Source: Pseudomaricurvus hydrocarbonicus | GTDB lineage: Bacteria > Pseudomonadota > Gammaproteobacteria > Pseudomonadales > Cellvibrionaceae | Length of the DNA: 64,000 bases | Assembly: GCF_011602365.1 (NCBI RefSeq) | Contig: NZ_JAAONZ010000002.1 | Coordinates: forward strand, 186,001 to 250,000 | Direction: 5' to 3' | In this document: positions 9,288-18,611 of the stretch, in pieces | Position numbering within the stretch: position 1 is the stretch's first letter | Layout of the letters: the number at the start of each line of letters is the position of its first letter | Program-made: the position numbers and the translations under genes | The notes under the pieces: generated by a model | What the model saw: the letters and a program-made list of their open reading frames with translations, nothing else | The model's database searches: none | What the model was told of the DNA's origin: nothing

Positions 9288-10037
9288 GCCAGCAGCTGGT
9301 AATTAGCCCCATGTCTGTTACTGTGGGTGGTAATCAGCGCGGGGCAGAACGGCTCTCGCCACCAAAGCCAACAACCGCTCAAACGACCAAAGCCTACAGC
9401 GTCCAAACAACCCAGACCTGCTTGTCCGCCAATATTCAGTCGGTGATGAGTACGAGAGAGAAAGAAACGACACTGACGCAATGCGTGTCTACTCTGTGTA
9501 TGTGTGCACTCTTCATGCGTGCTGGCTCTAACAGCGGCCAAGCCGAACAGCACTGTCAGCAAGTGACTCAACCAGAAAGATCGACGTTGGGGCGAGACCC
9601 GATGCGCAAGTGACCTCACCGAAAGTATGCCTCGCCCTGGAGTTTTACGGTTAATGCGGGTATGGCTGTTGTCATTACCCGCCAATGAGCCACCGACGAC
9701 ATCGTTGTGAATTTGACCAAGTGACTGCGGGCCACGTTGTCACTGACTACTAACTAGTTGTCACTGGCTACAACTGGCTACTAAGTTGTCACTGACTACT
9801 GCGTGGTTGCGGGCGAAATTGTTACGGTCTAAATTGATAGGGACTATGTTGATTCGACTAGGTTGATTCGACCATGTTGATTCGACTAGCTTGATTCGGA
9901 TTACGTGAGTTCGGACCAGGTAGTAACTGACAAGGCAGTAACCGAAAAAGCATTCGCTCGTATTTCTACCCCGTTTGACTTGGCCACTGCCGGGCCTATT
10001 CCAGCCAACACTCTGTATCGAGACATCAGGAAAACTT
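9288..10037. other. 750-bp non-coding region with decayed repeats
   Basis: No convincing gene. Small open frames on both strands lack ribosome-binding sites and family features. Between about 9715 and 9900 the DNA is built of short repeats: GTTGTCACTGACTACT occurs at about 9736 and 9786 with a related GTTGTCACTGGCTAC between, followed by a 14-bp tandem repeat. Confidence 0.6.
9848..9899. repeat. 14-bp tandem repeat
   Basis: Units GTTGATTCGACTAG (9848-9861), GTTGATTCGACCAT (9862-9875), GTTGATTCGACTAG (9876-9889) and a partial CTTGATTCGG (9890-9899) lie head to tail about 140 bp before the transglutaminase-like gene. Confidence 0.8.
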
Positions 10038-10826
10038 ATGTGGTTACACACCAGTTGCGAACTTAAATTCAACATCACCTGCCCGACCCCCTTTGTGCTG
10101 ATGCTGCGTCCCCGAAGCGGTGCCCAGCAGTGGGTCGCCAGCGAAGAGTACCTGTTGTACCCCAGCGTCCCGGCCTTTGAATTTACCGACGATTTTGGCA
10201 ACCTGTGCCAGCGCCTGGTGGCCATGCCGGGGGATTTCACCATTTCTACATCCGCTAACATCGAAACGGCGGATGTCATTGATCAGGCACCTGGCGGTGG
10301 CTTTGTGGACGTCCAGAACCTGCCGGACACCGTGTTGAAATATTTGCTGCCCAGTCGCTATTGTGAATCCGACCGTTTCGGCGACATGGCCACGGAGATT
10401 ACCGCCAATCAACTGCTCGGTTACGATCAGGTGGCGGCCATCGAGCGCTGGCTCTACAACAATGTTAGCTTCGAGCCTGGCAGCAGCCCGCTGCCACTAT
10501 CTGCCATAGAGGTCAATCAACAGAAAATCGGCGTCTGCCGGGACTTTGCGCATTTGGGGATTGCCCTGTGCCGCAGCCTCAGCATTCCCGCGCGCATGGT
10601 GGTGGGGTATCTTTATGGTCTGCAACCGATGGAATTACACGCCTGGTTTGAAGCCTACGTGGCGGACCGCTGGTACACCTTTGACGCCACCCAGCCCGTG
10701 AAAAACGGCGGCTCTGTCGCCATCGGTTATGGTCGGGATGCCGCCGATGTGGCGATATACAATCAATTTGGCCCTCCCGTTTTTCCCATAGAACAGAATG
10801 TGACCGTCAGCATAATCAACCCTTAA
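10038..10826 (+). CDS. Transglutaminase-like cysteine protease-fold protein
   Basis: 262 residues, no signal peptide. The N-terminal part (about 1-90) is a beta-sandwich seen in bacterial transglutaminase-like proteins, and the C-terminal part is the catalytic core. The triad is visible: Cys in [12 protein letters not shown], His in [10 protein letters not shown] and Asp in YTFDATQP. Bacterial members are thought to act as peptidases or amidases on peptide bonds. AGGA at 10028-10031 before the ATG at 10038 decides the start; an in-frame ATG at 9975 lacks such a site and adds unconserved residues. Confidence 0.9.
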   Translation: MWLHTSCELKFNITCPTPFVLMLRPRSGAQQWVASEEYLLYPSVPAFEFTDDFGNLCQRLVAMPGDFTISTSANIETADVIDQAPGGGFVDVQNLPDTVLKYLLPSRYCESDRFGDMATEITANQLLGYDQVAAIERWLYNNVSFEPGSSPLPLSAIEVNQQKIGVCRDFAHLGIALCRSLSIPARMVVGYLYGLQPMELHAWFEAYVADRWYTFDATQPVKNGGSVAIGYGRDAADVAIYNQFGPPVFPIEQNVTVSIINP

Positions 10827-10832
10827 CGACAA

Positions 10833-10858
10833 AAGGGCCCAGCTGCGGCCCTTCGTTT
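10833..10858. terminator. Bidirectional intrinsic terminator
   Basis: Stem AAGGGCC/GGCCCTT (10833-10839 and 10847-10853) with loop CAGCTGC lies between two convergent genes. T-rich DNA follows it on both strands (CGTTTTC on plus, TTGTCG on minus), so it can serve both. Confidence 0.75.
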
Positions 10859-10964
10859 TCGGCTTACGGGTGCATTTTTAAACACCCCAAGCGCTCAGTT
10901 AAGCATCTGACCGGCTAATAACCTGCCTCAAACCGAGCCCAGTCAGGACAGCCCTTATCCATAT

Positions 10965-12953
10965 CTACGGCGTGTACCAAACCGGTGAACTCCAGGCGCG
11001 CTCCTTGACGGTTTTGGGCAATTCCTGTGGATGCTCAACGCCGATCTTTTTGGCGTCGTACATGCTCCAGCGGCACACCGGATTTTCCAGTACCCGCACA
11101 TAGTAAAACGCCCGCTCGCGGGGGTTGAAGCCCGGGTCGGTCCAGGTGGTGGACAACTCAGTAGCCCCCTTGTCGGAGCTGATCGAGCAGTCCTCCAGAT
11201 TCACTGTGGCGCCGTTGTCGGGGCAGCGGTGCGAAGCCGGATCCGGTTGCAGGCCGTCGGAACAGGCCACGTCAAATACCGCTTCTTTAAGTTCATCTTC
11301 TTCTGTACGCCAACCCTTGATGACCTGCACCTTTTGCAACGGTGCACTCATGGGGTCTCGCATTGCCCAAATTACCAGCTTGGGGACTTTACCGTTCGCA
11401 GCCGTCAGCAGAGTGCCGCCCTGCGGGACACCGTCGGCGTAGGCGGTTTTCACCCAATCGGCATCTTGATGCAGCTGATCCGCAAAGTTATAGCCAGCGA
11501 ACATCCGCACTTTGGTGCGGGTGCCACTGGTGGCAAAGGTCTCACGGCGATGCAGGGCATCCCAGATATCTTCGCGGGTGTTACTTTCGGCCCACACACC
11601 GGTGATCGCCCCCGGGTTGTAGAGTTTCGTCGGGTCATCATCGCCACTCATGCCCATCGCCTCGGCGGTGGGATTGGCTTTTAAGCCCAGGCGCACTTCG
11701 GGGCTGCCATCGTTGTTGGCGTAATGGCCTTCAAAATCATCTTCGGCGGTATCGCTGGGCGTGCCGTTGTGGTTGTCGGTGCCCCCGGCAAAGCCCTGTT
11801 TAAAGGGATTCACACCCCATTCTTCCTGCTCCCGCAAGCCAAACTTGAGACCATTGCGCACCATCGCATAGTCGTTGCTGCAGGCCGCATTCTCGCCTTC
11901 GGCGCAGGTTTCAAACACCGTTTCAAAATTACACTCTTCATCAGTGGTCATGATGCCGGTCTGACACTCGGAATTGCCTTTGATTTGCATGACTTCCACC
12001 AGGCGATCCATGCGGGCCCGGCGCTCGACAATCGCCTGCGTGAAGTCAGAGCCATCACTGTTCTTACCCCAATACAACCGGCCCCAATAGAAATTCGGGT
12101 TGTGGGGAATGGTCAACACTTTACAGTCCCGGATGCAGTTACCTTCCAGCCATTTGTGCAGGTCTTCACCGGTGCCTTCAAACGCCGAGAACACCGTCTC
12201 GGGCACCTGATCGTTTTTGAAAATGACATTGCGGTGCATCATACCGCCAGCACCCTCTGGCGCGTTGGCGGAAAACTCATAGGCGACAAAAGAAGTGAAT
12301 TTACCCGGCTCGTAGCTCTGCGCAGCGGCTTGCTGAATTCGCTGCCAGGGCCCCTCAATGGCATTGATACAGCCACTGCCGTCCTCGCCGCAAATGTCTG
12401 CCAGGCGCGCGGCGGGGGTTTTGGCCATGCCGGAAAACAGCTGCTGAAACGTTTGCATATTAAAATTGCGGATACCCTCGCAGGTTTCCGAAGCGTAGTT
12501 TGCCTGTTGCGGGTTGGTACACACCTCGTACTCCCCCAGGGCTTCGGAGTGATCGGTGATCGCGGCAAAATCCAGCGGTTTGCTGATCTGCTTCTCGACC
12601 CCGTTCGCCAACTTGACCACGCCACCTTTGGCAAACCGGTAGGCGGTAAACGGGTCGTTCATGGTGTTGCCAAAGATGTAGGCATCCAGGGAGTAAGCCG
12701 TGTGCAAATGCAGTTCGCCGAAATAGGCATCCTTGAGGAGATTTTTTGTCACAGCTTCAGAAGTCGTCACCGACGTAGCTGACTCGGCAGCGGACGTTTC
12801 CGGCGTGGGTGAAGCGTTCGGTGCGGGCTCTGAGGCTTTCTCACTGCACCCTGTCAAGGCGACAACAAGTAGAGCGCCCACTACCAGCGCGCTGCTGGCC
12901 AGGGAGGGAAACACCCTCGATATCGCGCGTGTTTTGGGCTTAATGCCTTGCAT
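10965..12953 (-). CDS. DUF3604 (PHP-like) lipoprotein
   Basis: 662 residues. A lipoprotein signal peptide ends at the lipobox LTGC near residue 36, followed by an Ala/Ser/Pro-rich linker (EPAPNASPTPETSAAE) and a DUF3604 domain. The domain has PHP-type metal-binding motifs: YFGELHLHTAYSLDA, AITDHSEALGEYE, LTIPHNPNFYWG and GGTDNHNG. The family looks like a metal-dependent hydrolase of the polymerase-and-histidinol-phosphatase superfamily, but no substrate is established to my knowledge. It is the last gene of the minus-strand surface-protein block, 378 bp after the OmpA/barrel gene, and may have its own promoter there. Confidence 0.9.
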   Translation of the reverse strand: MQGIKPKTRAISRVFPSLASSALVVGALLVVALTGCSEKASEPAPNASPTPETSAAESATSVTTSEAVTKNLLKDAYFGELHLHTAYSLDAYIFGNTMNDPFTAYRFAKGGVVKLANGVEKQISKPLDFAAITDHSEALGEYEVCTNPQQANYASETCEGIRNFNMQTFQQLFSGMAKTPAARLADICGEDGSGCINAIEGPWQRIQQAAAQSYEPGKFTSFVAYEFSANAPEGAGGMMHRNVIFKNDQVPETVFSAFEGTGEDLHKWLEGNCIRDCKVLTIPHNPNFYWGRLYWGKNSDGSDFTQAIVERRARMDRLVEVMQIKGNSECQTGIMTTDEECNFETVFETCAEGENAACSNDYAMVRNGLKFGLREQEEWGVNPFKQGFAGGTDNHNGTPSDTAEDDFEGHYANNDGSPEVRLGLKANPTAEAMGMSGDDDPTKLYNPGAITGVWAESNTREDIWDALHRRETFATSGTRTKVRMFAGYNFADQLHQDADWVKTAYADGVPQGGTLLTAANGKVPKLVIWAMRDPMSAPLQKVQVIKGWRTEEDELKEAVFDVACSDGLQPDPASHRCPDNGATVNLEDCSISSDKGATELSTTWTDPGFNPRERAFYYVRVLENPVCRWSMYDAKKIGVEHPQELPKTVKERAWSSPVWYTP

Positions 12954-13331
12954 ACCAACACCCCAATCGTACTCATTTTAAGAAGATTCCGCCGCCAACC
13001 GTCAGGCGGCACGGATGAACAACAGCACCCGACCGGTGATCGGACACACATCAACAGTGCACAAGATCTGGACGCTGGTGGAGTTCTTCATCCCACAAGC
13101 ATCCATGTTAGGTTTACTGTAGACCAATATTCATGAAAAAAAACGACGTGCAGGAGGCGCAGGGGCGTCTTAAGAAGGATAAGACACCCCGATTGATCGT
13201 GTAAAAAGGCTAAAGAGGTTTATGTCACTTTGGATTTTATGTCATTTCCCTGGCGCAGTGAGACACTTTAACCGCTAGCACAGCAAATAGCTTCAAGACT
13301 GTTGTCAGGTTCAGCTATCGTGACTCCCCCA
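12954..13331. other. Intergenic region between the barrel gene and the DUF3604 gene
   Basis: 378 bp, both flanking genes on the minus strand. It contains A-rich tracts around 13135-13145 and 13200, but no hairpin clear enough to call a terminator and no supported gene. A promoter for the DUF3604 gene is likely but not assignable. Confidence 0.45.
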
Positions 13332-16300
13332 TCAGAACTTGCCGATCGCATTCACGAACACACCTTTGCTGTCGTAACTGAGATCGGTCAGATCGTCAGA
13401 AAAGTCGGTGGCGTTGTAACCCACACCCACTTTCATGTTGTCGCCAAAGTGACGATAGAGAGCCGCCAGCATCCCGCTGCGCTGATCCTGGGCATCCGGC
13501 AGATCCAGCAGGCGGGCCTCCAGCAGGAAATCCCAGCGGTGCAGGAAATGCCAGTCAGCCCGCATCACGTAGAGAGACGCATCACTGCGGAAGAACTCCG
13601 GATCTTCCCGGTCGAGACTCAATTCGCCGCGACGGAACGCGTATTTCGCCCCCAGGCTCCAGCGCTGGGTCAGATCAAAGGTGCCATCCACGGAAATCAC
13701 ATGGCTCTTTTGCACATACTCCGCCGAGGTATTGGCGACCGTGACCTGATCCGTGGCCGGCAGGTTGTAAAAGTAGGTGTACTTCACCAGGGCGTTTAAG
13801 CGGTCGCTGGCCACCGGACGGTAGGCGTAGCCCAACACCGCCTCGGTAAAGTTACCGTCGTAGAACTCCCCGAGGGAACTTTCACTCTCGGACATATTCA
13901 ACTTGCCGATTAAACGCCAGTTGTCGCTGAGCTGCAGTTTGACGCTGTTTTTGCTCAACCAGGTGGTGCGCTCAGACACCAGCCCGGTGGTCGCGTTTTC
14001 GGAATCGTCGATGCGGTATTCCAGCGCACTGGCGTAGGAAGTCTTGTCGAGACTGTACCCCACACTCAACCCAAACGCCGTGCGCTCGGTTTCGGCCGCC
14101 GTCTGGGAATCTTTTAAGGTGGCGATGTCCAGGTTGGCGCCGTAGTTCCAGCGATCGTTGGGCGCCAGATCGATACCGGCCGAGTGGGTCAAGCCGGTGG
14201 GCACATCCCCGTGGGCGTAACGCTCTTCCAGATAGACACTGGCGGAATCCGAATACCTGGTGCGAAAGCCCGACACCAGATTGCCCTGGCGTGAACGCAC
14301 GCCATTATCGCTGCGCTCGTTCTCAATGGCGTAGGTGGTGTAAAGGCTGGTGCGATCGGACATCAGATACTCGGCACCGACACTGCTTAAAGTCCCGAGA
14401 TCGCCGCCGGAGAGTTCACCGTTGAGCGCAAAGCGCTCACTGACCCGGTAGCTGCCGCCAGCCCCGGCGCGGCCGTTTTCATCGCGGTTTCCCGTCGACG
14501 CCAGCGTCGATTGCGCAAAGCCATAGGCGCTCCAGTGGGTTTTCGAATCGTACGCCAGCTGCGCCCGCACATCCGTGCGTTCACCCTGTTCCTGGGTCAC
14601 CGGCACCACCGGGGAAGTATCCGTGCGCTCGTCGTAACGCACCCCACTGCTGAGCGTCCACTGATCGTTGAGCAGATAGTCCACATCGACTTCCGTGGCC
14701 GAGGTTTCCAGCCCCTGATCCTGCTCCTTGATATCCAGCTTGCCGCGCAGGTTGATGCGCTCGGTCACGGGCAGCGCCACACTGCCGCCAAATTGCTGGG
14801 TGTCCCGGGTGGTCTGCAGTCCCGGCGACGAAAAGCCCGCTTCCAGATCTTGCACATAGAACGTCAGTTGTCCGTCCAGCGCCTCGTGCACATCACTTAA
14901 GGCCAGACTGCTGTCAATCCGAAAACCGCTGGCACTGGCGTCCGGATCCGTCACCGACGACGCATCAAAGGTATAACCGCCGTCCGCCGAATTCAGGGTA
15001 TCCACGCCGCTGCCTTCGGTTTGTGAAACGTCGAACTTCACCCAGGTGCGGGTGCTTTTGCGCCAGGTCAGGTCGACGCCACTGAGGCTGCCTTCGGTTT
15101 CATCTTCTTCGTTGCTGTACAGGGTTGCGCCTACGCGCACACTGTCGCCAAACCAGTAGTGTGCCTGGCCACCCAGCGCCATGGTATCGAGTTCATCAAA
15201 GCCCGGGGTGTACTCATAGCGGGAGACCAGATAGATCTGATTGCCGTTGGTACCGTCGCTGTTGATCAGCATCTCATCGGCGTAGGACATCGACAGCGGC
15301 TCACTCAACAGAATGCGGCCCTGAATGTAATCGATGTCGTAGTCGAGCCCGGCCACCAGGGTTTTGACACCGAGTACCAGGCCCGAGTCGCGATCCCGAA
15401 CTTCCACCCGCACCTGCTCCGATCCCTGGGACACATCCTGATGCCGCAGATAATAGAGTGAGCCACCGGTACCGCGAAATTCGTCGCGACTGGCAATGGT
15501 GCCGGGATCGGCGAAGAAGCCATCCACCGCGTAACGCTCCTCACCAAACTCGGTCAGAGCGTCCGCTTGCAGGTGACCATTGACCCCATACAGGGTGCGA
15601 TCGACTCGCGCCAGGCTATTGTCGGAGTAATCCACCTCAAAATTGCCCCACAAGCCGTAGTCGTCCTGCTGCTGCAACTTCAGATAAAACTTGCCCAGGG
15701 TCGGCGCGCCCTCTTCCACCGTGCTGTCATCGCCAAAGGTCGGGTAGTAGTAATCCGGGTCCAGACGCCGAAACAGCGCGTCCGGCGTTTTGTCCATAAA
15801 GTTACTGAAAATTTCATCAATGGGACCTTCGCGGGTGTCCGCACTGGCGGTCAGCTCCCAGTCTTCACCAAACTTGCCGTTGGTGAAAAACGCCAGTCGA
15901 CCATCAATGCTGAGATCGTTATCAAAGTAGGTGTCGTCCTGCGTCACCAGTTGGGCAGGACCATTGGTATCGTCCTGGGCCAGGGTGAGGTCGGCGATCC
16001 CCACATAAAACCAGTCGTTTTTCTTGAGCTGCAGATCGCGCTGAAACAATTCGCCATTGCCCTGCTCATCCAGCACCGCCACTTCTACCGTGTGCAAGCC
16101 GGTGGGCAGTAACTCTTCGGCGACAAATTCACGGTCTTCGCTCAGCGGTACCGGGCGGCCGGCAAACCAGATGGAATGTCCCTCGGGGATGCCCCTTCCG
16201 GCCACCTGAATCGAGCCACCTTGGAGGGGAATGTGGTGTTCATCCAAACGGTTTTCCCCATAGCCCACCAACAGTTCGCGCTCTTTTTCGGCCATGGCCA

Positions 16301-18611
16301 ACGCGTCGGTATCCACTTCATCCACCACCCACAGTGACTGCGCTTTGGTCTGATCGTAAAGCCCTGCCGCGTTGGTGACGCGCAACACATAATGCAGGTG
16401 CAGGCGCGGCGCCTGATACTGTTCGAATTCGGCACTCCAGACACCGTTACCATCAGCATCGAGCGGGATCACCGCCAGCGGCTCCGAACGGGTGGACTGG
16501 CCGGCCTCAAACAAACGCACTTCGGCCTGTTGAAAACGGTTGCGATAGTTACTGTAGAGTTTGAAAAAAACCTGGTTCTCCATCACCCGGGTATTAAAGT
16601 CGTCGTTATAGCGCACCGTGGTCGGCCAGGCGGTGACGTTCAAGCGCGGCTTAAACGCCAGGTTGTCGTGCTTGAATTGAATGTTGGCGCGCTCCAGAGC
16701 CACGTCGGTACAGCGCTGCACATCGGCCACACTCTTGTCCGGGTCGTGCAGGGGTTTGCCGTCCACGGTAATGCGCATCAGGTTCAGCGAGTATGGGTTC
16801 TGGGTTTCCACTTCCCGGGTGATGCGGGTGATGTCCATGCCGTCCAGATCGTCCAGCAGAGCCAGCTCATCGTAAATCACTTCCACCTTGACTCGCGAGC
16901 GATCCGCCTCAATAAAGCCGGCATTCACCACATCGTCGGTCTGCACATAGCCGTGGCCCTCAAACTCCGCCTGCTGTTCACTCAAACCGATGTCCTGACT
17001 CACCTGCTCCATGACCCGGCGGGCACGGGCCGTGGACAAGCCAATGTCATCGCCATAAACCGCCGCAGTACGACGATCGAGACGTTCATTGGCGATGTAA
17101 CCGGTAAAGCGCAGACGCACCTTGGCTTTGTCAGAGATTTCGCCCATCAAACGCTGTAAACGCTGACTGAACCCCGGTGGGATCTGCGGCTTGCCATCCT
17201 GAAAATACACTGGCACCACATCGCCCGAAGGCGGATGGTAAACCCGCGTCACGGTTTCCGAACCCGCCTGTTCCGGACAGATCTGTGGTTCATCCGGCAG
17301 CGCCTGCAATGGATCGTCGTACCAGAATTCCACGGCCACACGTCGGTTCAGCGTACGGCCTTTTTCGGTATCGTTGGTGGCGATGGGTTTGGCAGCCCCC
17401 TCACCGTCACTGTCGATGGCGGCGCTGGGCAGTTTGAGAAGATCCTGTACCGCCAATGCCACCCGACGGGCACGGGCGCGGGACAGGCTTAAATGATTGC
17501 CATAGATACGCGCATCCCGGCCGCTGAGCGGCAGGTTATCGGTGTGACCGATAAACCGTACGACGACATTTTGTTTGCTGCCCAGGTTGGCTAACGCCTG
17601 CTGCAATTGTTCCAAAAACTTCGGTGTGATGGCGGTGGTGTTTTCATCGTAGTGCAGCGGCACCACCAGGTTTTTCACCTTGGCACGCTTGTCGTGACCG
17701 GCCTTGTACGTGAGCTTACACACCGTTTCTACCCGACACACCTTGATGCGGTTCATCTGCTCCGCCACCAGCACTTCTTTTTCGACCTGCTTTTCACTCA
17801 GCTCGTCGTACCAGACTTCCACTTCCACACGGCGGTTTTCTGCGCGGCCGTCTGCCGTGCGGTTGCTGGCAATCGGTCGACCTTCGCCCAGGCCTTCATA
17901 GGAAATGGATTCTGCAGGCAAATCCATGGCGCGCTGAAAATATTCCGCCGTGGTACCTGCGCGCTCGCGGGACAAGCCCACGTTATCGCCATAAATACTT
18001 TTCAACTCCGGGCTCAAACTGGCGCTGTCGGTGTGCCCGACAAAATGCAGGCGCACATTGTTGCGATCCTGCATGGAGGCCAGTACATCGCGCAGCAGGG
18101 CCACATACTCCGGCGGAATATCCGCTTTGCCGGAATCGAAGTGAATCGCGGGCACCACATTTTGCAACTTGACGGTGTTGACGTCCTGCTCCGTGACTTG
18201 CTGCGTTTCCAGGCGATCCCCCTGGTTGTCGTCGTCTTCCAGCAACCACTGCTGAGCGCCATTCATGTTCAGCTGCTGGCGTTCGGCGTTATCCCCATAG
18301 TCACTGTCGCGATGATTGGCCGGTGTGCCTAAAGGCTGTGTGACTGACTGGTAGGCACTGCTGCCCCAGCTCAAAGGCGCCATGAACCAGCTGCCTTGTG
18401 ACTCCGAACTCGTCTCTTCGGCAAACGCCGAGGCACTCGGCAGCAGCGCACTGACCAGCACCGCACTGACCAGTTTCGAACTGACCAACTTCGATCTCAC
18501 TAGCATCGAACTACAGAACAAACCACCCTGCAACAAGCTCCAACTTGAGGGGAAAAGGTTCTTCACACGGCGCACCATCAACAGATTTTCCAGATTCATT
18601 GTTTTTATCAT
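13332..18611 (-). CDS. Three-OmpA-domain protein with C-terminal outer-membrane beta-barrel
   Basis: 1759 residues. After a long signal region (hydrophobic stretch near residues 45-62, ending SASAFAEE) come three OmpA-like peptidoglycan-binding domains at about 150-275, 315-437 and 462-580, each with VVP then a G-H-T-D-like strand/helix (FVGHTDSASL, FIGHTDNLPL, degenerate FTGYIANERL) and an LSRARA-type helix. Beta-sandwich segments follow (about 640-860), and from about 865 to the end there are alternating amphipathic strands ending in a C-terminal Phe (FVNAIGKF), as in outer-membrane barrels. The ATG at 18611 overlaps the stop of the giant gene as ATGA and has GGGAG 7 nt upstream; longer frames would start inside that gene. 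Predicted role: outer-membrane anchor, pore or assembly partner of the coupled giant protein (inference). Confidence 0.88.
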   Translation of the reverse strand: MIKTMNLENLLMVRRVKNLFPSSWSLLQGGLFCSSMLVRSKLVSSKLVSAVLVSALLPSASAFAEETSSESQGSWFMAPLSWGSSAYQSVTQPLGTPANHRDSDYGDNAERQQLNMNGAQQWLLEDDDNQGDRLETQQVTEQDVNTVKLQNVVPAIHFDSGKADIPPEYVALLRDVLASMQDRNNVRLHFVGHTDSASLSPELKSIYGDNVGLSRERAGTTAEYFQRAMDLPAESISYEGLGEGRPIASNRTADGRAENRRVEVEVWYDELSEKQVEKEVLVAEQMNRIKVCRVETVCKLTYKAGHDKRAKVKNLVVPLHYDENTTAITPKFLEQLQQALANLGSKQNVVVRFIGHTDNLPLSGRDARIYGNHLSLSRARARRVALAVQDLLKLPSAAIDSDGEGAAKPIATNDTEKGRTLNRRVAVEFWYDDPLQALPDEPQICPEQAGSETVTRVYHPPSGDVVPVYFQDGKPQIPPGFSQRLQRLMGEISDKAKVRLRFTGYIANERLDRRTAAVYGDDIGLSTARARRVMEQVSQDIGLSEQQAEFEGHGYVQTDDVVNAGFIEADRSRVKVEVIYDELALLDDLDGMDITRITREVETQNPYSLNLMRITVDGKPLHDPDKSVADVQRCTDVALERANIQFKHDNLAFKPRLNVTAWPTTVRYNDDFNTRVMENQVFFKLYSNYRNRFQQAEVRLFEAGQSTRSEPLAVIPLDADGNGVWSAEFEQYQAPRLHLHYVLRVTNAAGLYDQTKAQSLWVVDEVDTDALAMAEKERELLVGYGENRLDEHHIPLQGGSIQVAGRGIPEGHSIWFAGRPVPLSEDREFVAEELLPTGLHTVEVAVLDEQGNGELFQRDLQLKKNDWFYVGIADLTLAQDDTNGPAQLVTQDDTYFDNDLSIDGRLAFFTNGKFGEDWELTASADTREGPIDEIFSNFMDKTPDALFRRLDPDYYYPTFGDDSTVEEGAPTLGKFYLKLQQQDDYGLWGNFEVDYSDNSLARVDRTLYGVNGHLQADALTEFGEERYAVDGFFADPGTIASRDEFRGTGGSLYYLRHQDVSQGSEQVRVEVRDRDSGLVLGVKTLVAGLDYDIDYIQGRILLSEPLSMSYADEMLINSDGTNGNQIYLVSRYEYTPGFDELDTMALGGQAHYWFGDSVRVGATLYSNEEDETEGSLSGVDLTWRKSTRTWVKFDVSQTEGSGVDTLNSADGGYTFDASSVTDPDASASGFRIDSSLALSDVHEALDGQLTFYVQDLEAGFSSPGLQTTRDTQQFGGSVALPVTERINLRGKLDIKEQDQGLETSATEVDVDYLLNDQWTLSSGVRYDERTDTSPVVPVTQEQGERTDVRAQLAYDSKTHWSAYGFAQSTLASTGNRDENGRAGAGGSYRVSERFALNGELSGGDLGTLSSVGAEYLMSDRTSLYTTYAIENERSDNGVRSRQGNLVSGFRTRYSDSASVYLEERYAHGDVPTGLTHSAGIDLAPNDRWNYGANLDIATLKDSQTAAETERTAFGLSVGYSLDKTSYASALEYRIDDSENATTGLVSERTTWLSKNSVKLQLSDNWRLIGKLNMSESESSLGEFYDGNFTEAVLGYAYRPVASDRLNALVKYTYFYNLPATDQVTVANTSAEYVQKSHVISVDGTFDLTQRWSLGAKYAFRRGELSLDREDPEFFRSDASLYVMRADWHFLHRWDFLLEARLLDLPDAQDQRSGMLAALYRHFGDNMKVGVGYNATDFSDDLTDLSYDSKGVFVNAIGKF

